DNA of 64,000 bases from Hofstenia miamia (taxonomy: Eukaryota > Xenacoelomorpha > Acoela): positions 610,269-674,268 of the forward strand of contig SCFE01000062.1 of NCBI GenBank assembly GCA_004352715.1, given 5' to 3'. A program made the position numbers and the translations under genes. Below, piece after piece: positions 1 through 11,100 of the stretch. Every line of letters starts with the position of its first letter. Position 1 is the stretch's first letter. Below the pieces are notes generated by a model, which was not told the DNA's origin, made no database searches, and was given only the letters and a program-made list of their open reading frames with translations.

Positions 1-20
1 ATATATATATATATATATAT
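1..20. repeat. (AT)n microsatellite at window edge
   Basis: Ten uninterrupted AT units open the window. The tract is probably truncated by the window edge. Confidence 0.9.
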
Positions 21-2063
21 AAATATGTTCCATTTGACATTTGGGGTAATTTTTAATGTTTTAGAAACAAGTACTTGATCCACTATCTAACTAAGAATAG
101 TTGCATTTATGGTAGCAGAAGTGTATACTAACATCTATATCAATCATGAATTGGATTTTATAATGAAGCTAGATATTAGGATGACACTAACGTTAATTGC
201 CAAAACCCAATTGCATGGCCAACTGAAGCATATGTTTTATTGAAAATTACTCAAAGCAGGCTATTGTAAGCATAAGCAGCCGAATTATGTCGTATGATAA
301 AAAGGTTGAGGTTCAAAACCTGAGTGTACCTAAATCCAAAAATAGAAACGGGTTGTGCAATTGGCTTTTTCCTGTTTGCTTACCCAATCAATACTATGCG
401 ACTTCCTAATATTAAACTTCATCAAATACGCTACATACCAATTCAACATAAGCCAATTTACAAATACTTGTTGCACTTAGTATTTGGTATCATTGATATG
501 GCCGTCAACAATGCATTAGAAAATTTCTAAATCTGAGGATTTTCCATCAATTCGCCGGCTTGTCACTCTTGGGATTATTGTGGGATTCTCAAGCAGAAAA
601 AACTGTTCCATTCAAAAGATTCAGAAAATAGCAATCTACAGTCTTTGAATATCAAAAAGAAGCGCACGCCATGGGGAAGTACAGAACAGGTAAAGATTCA
701 AACTATGCACCCGCTTGAACAATCAAAGCTGAACAACAACAAATGTGTGGAATATCACATCTACCTGCGATATATAAATGACAGAAACTCAATCCAGATG
801 TGCCATGATTATTGGTAAGCTTCACTATATTTGTATTTTACTTCATTTCTTGTGATGTGTATGTTTTCACCTTCGTTTGAGCATTTAATTACATTTTTGC
901 TTGGTTCTATTTTTATATTCGATAGTTTTCTTATTTATTGTACTTAGTGTACATTGTTTTTGTGCAATTTGTTATTTCGCGTAGCAATTGCAATAAATTA
1001 AATCTTTTCATATTATTCATTTTCCTCGGTGGACCAATGGTACATGTATGTACCATAATAAAAAGAAAAGAAACTTCTGGTACTACAAAAATACAAGGTG
1101 TAAAAAATTATCCCTAGAAATTTAATACTCCTGAAAGGTTTAACCATTAAATTTCCAACAGAAAAGGTATACACATTTTATGACCTTATTGCGCGTTCCA
1201 CAGTCGGTGCAAAATTATCTACAACCATTTTATGCAATGATTTTCTTGCACGCTATTGACACATACTTGTTCTTTCGTAGCTTAAGAGTTGTTTGAGAAT
1301 TTAAGAAAAAAGCTTGTGTCATAAGTTAAAAAGAGGTAAATGAACTCATGTAATCAATCAGGAACAAAAGATTTTCAGAAAAGCTTAAAGGTAATTTTCA
1401 CTCATGCATTTGGTTGCGACAATAAAATGCGACCAAATGACAGTGAGTGTTCTAAGAATGGACCAACCGCAGCACATATATCAATTGAATATTTTGTAGA
1501 CACAGGAAAGATCGAATGTCAAAACAATGCGGACTCATTCATTCACTAAACATTCTAACAATATGATGATCTGTTTTAAGCGTACCAAATAATTTATATA
1601 TTCATCATTCAGTTTTGCATATGTGTTTAAATCTTTGTTTATTTTTTATCATTTAGGTGGTAAGATATTCTGCAATTCACTAATCATTTCCTAGAAACTA
1701 CCTTTGAAGATGTTCATAATTGAGAGCTCAAAATTCCCAAGCTGTACAGTGATGAACAAGGGGCAAAGAACTTCTTCAGTTCTAGGGGAATGCCAAAATA
1801 AACTTTTGGAAGGATAAGAAATCTCAAAACCTTTTAGCTGCAAGATATATTACTTAAGTAAATTAAATTTAGCAAATAATAATTCATCTTAAAGCAATTA
1901 AAATAATTCAAGCATGATAAAAGACAGTTAAAATTGGTGACTTCCAACAAAAATGATGCATCATAAAATCAAGTTTAAAAATTTAATCGTAGCAAACAAA
2001 CGATTAAAACATGCAAAATGATGAAAGACAAGAGACATGCAAAATGAGCGATGACGTTCTTAC
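21..2063. other. Intronic sequence downstream of the last visible PBRM1 exon; nothing confident
   Basis: AT-rich sequence with only short spurious reading frames. The last PBRM1 exon I can define ends at 2064 with a good donor (G|GTAAG on the minus strand), so this stretch should be PBRM1 intron. I looked for bromodomain-5 motifs (PxYY, NAxxYN) on the minus strand and saw none. A patch at about 660-830 (+) has a faint transposase-like look, but it is too broken to call. Confidence 0.5.
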
Positions 2064-2174
2064 CACTAGGAAATTCGCCGAGAAAACGTCGAGTTTTCCG
2101 ACGGCTGCCAGGAGCGGACTTTGTCCTACCTGTTGGACACGGAGTACTGCATATTCTTTCATCTACGTCATCCC
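2064..2174 (-). CDS. PBRM1: PBRM1 exon 14: Arg/Lys-rich linker after bromodomain 4
   Basis: The exon follows acceptor TTGCAG and ends at donor G|GTAAG. It enters in phase 1, matching the end of exon 13, and reads DDVDERICSTPCPTGRTK followed by a basic SRRKTRR stretch. There is no domain signature; the basic run could touch DNA or act in nuclear import (inference). It is the last exon I can support towards the left edge. Confidence 0.72.
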
Positions 2175-5100
2175 CTGCAATTTATTCACATGCAAATCAA
2201 AAGCGTGCAAAATATAAAAAACAATTAACCATACAACAGGCAACGAGTTTCACCAAAATTTGATAAAAAGTAGACATTTTTCATAATTGAAATAGTTTGT
2301 TAACTTGAAAAATCAGATTAAATTTACTTAAACATAATTAATAGTCACAAGCATATAGCATTTTCGACAAATAATGATCCTACAAAGTGCTATTTATAAA
2401 CCATGGATCTCGATGTATGCACAACAAATGGTAGACCAGTGGTACGAGCAACTAAGCTTGTGCAATTTGGGGCCTATCAACCATCATTCATTCAGTTATA
2501 GCAAAAACTGTAAATCGTTTTGATCTAATGATATCGGTAGTTTACTGCATAATGTATGGTAACTGAAAATAAACAGCGATAATTGAAGTATTGACACAAA
2601 TCGAATGAAATCATAATAATCATGTTGCTGTTTCAGTGTTTTGAAAGAGATTGGACATGCATGCCGATAAAGCATTCGTGTTGCGGCTTCATACATCTGA
2701 GCTCCATGATATACGCATATTTTTCAATAACTATATAAGCATGCGCAAAGGATAAAAATACAGCATGCAACCAAACCATTAATGTAAAGCAAACAATTAA
2801 ACTGAAACTCACTAAGAGGATTTAGCTTGGCGCGCTTATCTTTGACTGCTTTCTCTAATTTACAAGCATCGTGATAAATTTGTGAGCCTTCCTCGTTGAA
2901 GAGCTTAGCGTTGTTGAACATTAGCTCAATATCGGATATGAATTGCTCTTCGCACGTATACTAAAAACGGACATTATAGCAGTTTTACTGAAGCTCATTT
3001 AACCATTGTATTACCAAAATATTTTAATTTAATATTTTAATATTTTTAAATTTTTAGGATGTAGTTCGGGGACGTGTTAATTATGATGCAACTGAGTGTT
3101 AATACTAATAATGTATATCCACATATAATTATCATATCACTTCTGTACTAAATAGGACTTGCAATGACTAGAAAAAGTGTTTGACACAAAATCATGCTTT
3201 ATTCCTCATGTATGTAGATGAAAAGATGTCATACCAAAGGAATTTTTTTGGAAGACATCAACAACAAAACACGAGAAATTATCTATGATAGTATAATTAT
3301 CAAAAATAAAAAAATGTATATATAAAACAGCAGTGTTAATAACTAAAGAGGTGTGACACAAAACAAAATGTTTAATTGTATTTATTAGCTGACGATCATC
3401 AGATCATTAGAAAGAATATTGGTAATATTTAAACATTGCTCGTAAGTCGGATACAACTTTCGTACCAATACCTCCTGTGACAATATATACTGATGGAGTG
3501 CATCACTTTTGCTAATTCGAGGTTTAAGAAAACTTAAGAATAGCAAGTACAATAAAATAAAGCTGAGAAAGTTAAAGCTGTAGCTAATACTAACGTACCT
3601 CATTGCACCGAATTTTCTTATCGATAACCTTCAAATCTAAAGGATATTGAATGACATGATAATAATCGGGGTACTCCTCTTTTGAAGGTAAGTTCATAAA
3701 CATTTCAGAGGTCACACGACCACCACTTTCCTAAATCAAAATAAGAGAAAACCGCGCATGTATTATCTTACGGTGTGCTTCGTTATGACATTGAAAAGAA
3801 AACGCAAGCGTTTCCGCAACATATCAAGATCTTCCTTAAGTTCGGGACAAGGCGCTCCATCAGGTCCCAATGGAATGATTTTCGTACCTGGCTTCCTACC
3901 GGGTTTCTTTCTCATTGGCACATATTCTTCATTGTCAACACCCTTTTCTTCAATTTCCAGTTTCTTTTTCTTGACAACATCAAATAAGTATTTTGCTATC
4001 TAAATTCAACACTTATTAATTGTGCTTAAATATTGATTAAAACATTATATGCGAAGTAGGCATTAAAAATATGCTACAGTGTTAATGAAATGCAGATTAA
4101 AAATCATGTCTAAATACCATATATGGCAATTGCGCATAAAACTATGGAAGATAATGTGACAACATTTGTAAGTCTTTAGAATACACAATTACTGTTGTCA
4201 ATAATACAAAATCACAGTGTTCTATATCCTTGAAAATAAATATAATAGCAGGTGGTATGATTCTCTCTAAGTGGGTATTGCATTTGGAGAAGGTTATACA
4301 TAATCACTTTTTTCAATTATAAAGAACTACAGTTGTTTAAGTGTGAAACACAGGTTTTTAAAAAAGAGGCTTTTTAGTCTAACAAACCTAACAAACACTA
4401 CAGTTTACCATGAAAATATGTTCGAATTAATTTATTTGATGACTATATTCACGCAAAAAATATACTTTCCTGGGAATATTTTAAATCAAATTATGGTAAA
4501 CAGCACATGCCTTAAGCTATTGATTTGTTATTATTATTAATAATATTTTGCATTTTTTGGTTTGTTAGTTATTAGTTTTATATATGAATTTGTAATGTTG
4601 CATAAAGTAAATCTATTACTACTACCACGAACATATTTACCGAAGTAGACTCTTGCAGACATTCGCGAACATGCATTTTAAGACTAAATTTCTAAATGCT
4701 GATATACAATTTCCGAACATGGAAAAATATTTTAAATTTTAGAACATTTGTTTTAATAATTGACAGGAAAATTTCAATTTCGAAGACTATCAAGTAATGT
4801 GTACATGTACTAAAAAACTGATTTTGGAGTATTAAGATTTGCCAATCCAAGCTATTATTTAATGTGATATTTTTAATATATTTACAAATTTTAACATTAT
4901 TAACAAAGAAGTTAACTTTTATGTTAATCTAATAAATTCAATTGTGAGTGGATATGTGATGTTTATTGCTTAAGAATAACTAGAATGTTTACAATCACAA
5001 AAAAATTTCAACTATACAAACTTTGGTCAGCCCTACTTATTGAATATAATAACCATATGCCCTTCAAATAGTAAAATACAGAATTTTACAAGTCTTGTTT

Positions 5101-8100
5101 ATGTCTTTTATTTCAATATTTTAAATATAGTTATTTCAATAATAATCATTTGAAAATAACATTCATCGTTATTAACCTTAACCCAGCTCAAGTGGGCTTT
5201 TAAGTCGACAACTAGATATATAACTTAAGTTTTTCCAATAACTAGAAATGTCAGCAGTTCACAGTTAATCAATTTTTAAACACGTGCATTATATCAAAAC
5301 CAATTTTAGGCACACCATTTAGCAATGTTGCTAAATCTAATATTTATTCATTTTAGCGGTTATTAATAAACTTATTTGCGTGTTTCATAAAATGATATGC
5401 GTCTAGTTTCATTAGTATATTTGACGTGAAATTGGGTCAAATGTACAATGCTACTGCAGTTCACTCATATCACCATACCCTTACACCTAAAAGTCTGCTA
5501 GCCTTGGAACATTTTCACCGTACGCTACTGAGCTCACAGTTATATTACATGGTATGACAAGCCAGTCACTTTGCTAAGTAGTAGCTGTTGTATCTTCAAT
5601 TAACGTTATGAAAGAATTTATGAAAGAAAATCTAAGAGTTATTGAAAGATCCTATTGTTTCATAACTTGATAGACTCTGGCCTTCGGAAAAATGTTATCT
5701 TTGAGTTCTCCACCAATGCTGCTTACAGCTTCATTAACAATGCAGTTTCTAGTAAAAGACTAAACTTTGTTGGTTGTAAAGTTCAATTAAAATGCCACAA
5801 TACTCAATTGTTGATCATCAAATAGTCTTAATCACTGCCTGTTGCTTCAATAAAATAAAGTTTGTTTTATTAACATTCGATGTTAATTAATTCTTGTCGA
5901 ACCATATTTTAACCAGTCTCTTCATTGCTAAAATGTCTAAGATCTTCTTTTTAACCTGCTACGGACAAAGATGCAAATATCAGCATATTGGAGTATTTGG
6001 AAAATCCCTAATTGTGTCTATGATATAATATTAAATATAATTGGCCCAATCACTGAACCTAGGGGAATTCCGCGTGTTATCAATTGGTAATTGGAGTAAA
6101 CAATTTCAATCTTGATACAATGAAAACTCTTTCATAAAGAACTCCCATGAATCTTACTATAAACTATATTAGCCTCGACATTATACATTACCAGTATTTG
6201 AATTTTATGCAAGAATATACAATCCAGTATTTCTATTGTATTTAAAATAAATGACTTTTGACAGCTTATACTTTCAAATTTAATAGTTAAATCATAGTTG
6301 AAAAGAACAAATATGTGAAAGAGAATCTATAAAATTTTTGATTAACAATCATCACATTTTTTAGATAAGATTAATATTTGACTATAACTCACCTGATGAG
6401 CATTAGTATCGGGCTTATTGAATTTGAGACAGTTTTCAAATAGTATGACGAAATCCTCAAAGCAATGATCCAAACTCTTATAGCGAGCTTTCTTTATCTT
6501 GCCCTTGATTTTTGAAATGGTCATAGTTCTTTTAATGTTTTGAAAATACTCTGGATAAGCTCTAAAAAGCCATGTTAAAACAGGGTACAAACACAGCTCA
6601 CACGAACAAAAATGCGGTATGTCATTAAAAAGAATAAAAGCGGACAAGAATCAACTTTAAGGGGCGTTGATCAAACAGGTTAATAAGGCTTAAATCCACA
6701 GCTATAAAAAAATTTTTGTGGAAACTCGCCCCTTCAAATTTGCTCGTGTGAATTGGAAATTGATACACAGTCATGTGAATAATGAGTAGCGAAACAAACA
6801 CATAAATTAGAAAAAACGATATAGAAAAGAAACATTACCGATTGCTAAAAAACATGCACCATTAGAACGTTAAGTATAATACCGTCATTTGAGAATAAAA
6901 TAAATTACCAATCAACAATCACATAGTAACAACGCAATTCGAATGCAAGAGTAGTAAATACCGCTTAGTTAGGTATTAGCATATAACCAGTAATGCAAGA
7001 AATTTTCTACAATAGAAAGGCATAAATATTATATATTATTGACTACAATTCTGAAATTGAAGACAATTCAAAATCCTTACAAATTTCACATGTGACACAC
7101 ACACTTTAAATATGCATACGTCATCATTCTAAACATGCAATTGGTGACGTGATACGAACCGTTTGCTAGGTAACTTTTTGAAAATTTTGCAAAGTCGATT
7201 TCCATTATCATCTTTAGCGGTAACACATGAAAGGTATAAAGCCCAATAAGGACTAATACCAACACCTGTTTCTTCATCTTCAACATCGGGTTCACAGTCG
7301 GAAGTATCAAAATAACAGCAAGCTGCTTGATACTCAGGAAATGAAGCATTCTCATGCATGGATGGGAACTGTGCAGACTCAGAAGAGTGAACAACCCCTA
7401 AATCTTTATGTCAATAACTTGTACTAGTCCACAACTATTAATAAATTGTGTGATGCAAAACTTATTACTATCTAATTGCATTCATACCAGATGGGGAGAG
7501 CTTGGGCATATCTAATGATGTATCCGGTAAAGTTGCAGGATTTGTTCTATCATCTTCATCATCCTCACTTCCTGAACTTGTAAGATAATCTTCGAAATGT
7601 TTGGTGATTTGTTCTTGCAAATGACTACCCGATTCTCTAAAAAACGACACACATTAAGAAACGTGATTTTGGGGATAAAACTTACAATGATGCAGTTTCG
7701 AATTTCATTGAAAGGCATTGCTGAAAATATTTTTTTAGCAAGTTAGCATCTTTAGACACTTGCGAACCAGGTTCATTGTAGCGCTTAGCATTAGAAATTA
7801 ACAGATTAAAATCTTTTTCTAACTCAGCTAATGTGGTATAACGGCCCTAAAAACAAATTACTACAGCTAACAGCATCTAATAAATACTTGCTCAATCCGC
7901 CTAGAAATTATCCACAGATCAATTGGCTCCGCAATAAACTGGTAATAATCCGGATATTGATGTTGATCAGGAAGTCGTTTAAAAATTTCCGCGATGTGTC
8001 TCCCACCATCATCGGATTCAGTATATTGAAGGATCCAGAGAAGGATATTTTGACAAAGAATTTTTAGTTCATTTGGAAGTAAATTCTGATTCTACAAAAC

Positions 8101-11100
8101 AAAAGTTACTAAGGTTACATCCGAAAACGTAGTTATATAATATATAGTAATAAAAAACTAAATAATATTCATCAAACACAAATGGGGCCATTGCAGAAAG
8201 GAGTTAAGAAAAATTTAGTGTTCTTACCAAACAATTACATGACTTTGAAACTAAAAATAATCTCTTGCATAACATGGACCTTTACAGGTTTTGAAACAAA
8301 TAATTTTAAGAACTTTAGAATTCTAGCAATGCACATCTAATTAGAAAAGCATTAAAAATTCAAAGAAACCTCAGTCATTGTCTTTCGTTTGTAAAAAGCT
8401 TAGAACAAAATTACCGGTATTTAAAATAGAGCGGTTATTTATAAAATCTAACGCTCTGTAAGGGACGAGTCTCTATGAATTTAAAGATTCTTTTAAGTTC
8501 ATATTTCAGATCAAAACTGGAATATTTAAGAAAACAAAGGTTTGAAAGTAAGTAAAATTTACATTCGGAACATTAGCATGCTGGTTTCCAAAATAATAAC
8601 AATTTTTGCAGAATTTTGACCCCAGATACACATTTAAAAATACGATGAGAATTATATGCACACAATGGCGGCTCGTTAACTAGGCGAAGTTAAAGTAGAG
8701 ATTTCAAATTTTGACTGAAGTTAAAATAGAGTTGAAGTTCAGTTTCAAATTAAAAAGTTTGCAGCTTTGAAATTTTTAATTATAGATAAATACAGCTTTG
8801 TTAAGTTCACTCTATATACAACATAATTGTTGGTTTTAAATCCACCAAATCTTTACTGCAACTACAATGATATTTTATAGAGATTTTGTTTCAAAAAAGT
8901 AATCATGTATCATTTGTGTAATTCAAAGGCACTGCAAAGTGAATATTCCAATTCAATAGAAATCTGCTTGGAAAATGGACAGTAATAAGAAAACAAATCT
9001 TAAAGTTAAAGCAAACTGATTGCAAAAAAGAAAATGCATATTGAGATTTTTGGAGATAATACATATTGGGAAGCGGATGGGGGAAATCGTTACCCATTCA
9101 ATGAACGACATGTACCATATTAACGTTGACCTCTTAAATAATTATTTCTTTTGAGTAATCGCAGATGCAAATACGTAAAATTGATATTTAACCCATAAGC
9201 AACTTTGACAATGTAGAAACAGTACGTGTAGTGAATGCTTAAGTAACATTTTAGTTAGTGCTATGTGTATGTATTGGTTTGATATTCGAATGTACGTTTT
9301 AAGAGACTTGAATTGCCTAATTTCATATATTTTATGGTGCTGCATTTGAATAGACTAATTACAAAAAATTTATAAGTTTTGAATAATATATTTCACCCAA
9401 ATATTAAAGAAATGCATCAAGAGCTAAATCACAATCGATCTTAGATAATAAATCATCTTGCTTTATTCAATATATTTATCACATATTTTGAGTTTGATCT
9501 TTACAATAGCACTTGCTGGTTTTGATGTGAAAATAATAAACTGACTTTTCAGCATTCTCACTTATTATTTTGTTCAAATTGAAAAATTTTCGATCTATTT
9601 TGTTTTATTGCGAATGGCCTCAAATATTTTGATTGAAGTACTTATTACACCTGCACACCGATAATAATTTTTCCGTTAGTTAATACTGGCACACCGTTGA
9701 AATAGGATGTACATTGTAACATGGACGCCGTGCTTCGAAAATTTTTTTGAGTGGTCGACGTATTTAAACATTTTATAATTTTAAATTACCGCAGCATTGT
9801 TGATTCAAGAAAAACGAATTATTAGTTCTCAACTGATATTTAGATAAATATATTTAATTATGCATGATATTGCAGAGGTTTTTCACTGCATTGATTTAAT
9901 TTACATAAATCAATTTCTTGAAAATTGGGGTATAGTTTCTCAATTGCACCCCACCACTGTAACTGTAATAGAATTTCCAAATCTGTATATCTGAATAAAA
10001 AAGATGTCAGGGACGTTTACAAAGAACGTGTTATGATGAGCGATCTATAGCAGGATCTGATGGATCAACTTTTTTATATAGTGAGGAAATGTAAACTTTG
10101 TTTTAAATTTCGAGAAAATGATTTTCAACTATGCATTGCTGAAAGGCTTCAAAAAATATTAGCTAAATACAATCATTGATTAAATAATTAACAACAATTA
10201 TTAATTTTTGTAAATACGTTGAATTTTAAACTGATTACAAAGGTAATTAATTTTACAATTCTTACAGAGATTTACCATAGCAAAAATCGCAATCTCCGAG
10301 TAGATTGAAAAATGAGAATATTGACAGGGAGTAGCACAAAGATAAATATATTTCATCATATTTATCATAGGAATTGAGATTATCTATAAAATGTTAGTAC
10401 TTAAATTAAGTGTACAAAATGTACAATTATGATATGTATTCTCCTCCAATAACCAATTGTTACCGTAGTTGTAAAGGAGCCTATTCTAAACGCAGTTATA
10501 TTTTTTAAATAAAGCGTTTTTTAGGTTTCGCAACTTGCTTAATAAAATTGCAAAGAATCAAAACATTTTGATTTCGTAAGCAATGATTTGTTTGAGGAAA
10601 ATTTAGTTTCCGATATACTTTAGAAAATTTTTCTTAAAATATCAATTTGTGAGCCTCTAAATATTATTTAAAACTCTCTATGAAGCTGTTTGCCCATAAT
10701 GACATTTTATTTGTGAAAAGGTAAACTAGTACCTTTAAGAAATTTCGATTTTACGCATATATTTGAAGCGATTTATTGAAACATGTATTAAATGATATGT
10801 GACATTATTATTAATTGTTTGTAATTCTTTACTGAACATAAACCTTTATCTCAACAGATTTCTATCAAGTCTGACTTTTGGTTTGGAGTGCCTTTAAATT
10901 TAATGGCTGGCTACTTTAATTTTTGATAAGGCGCATCAATAACTGTTTCAAGGTAACATTAACATTACAAAACAGCTTATTAAAAATGTATAATATTGAA
11001 ATTTTTGTGCACATATATTTCATTTAAACCAATATTTAATAACACGAAAAGGGTGTGCGAAAAATATACGTAAACTTTTTGCTTGAAAATATGTTGATAA

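Noticed and set aside
3385-3603. 72-codon minus-strand frame between PBRM1 exons 12 and 13 as an alternative exon
   Set aside because: Including it would break bromodomain 4; skipping it gives an unbroken, normally spaced domain.
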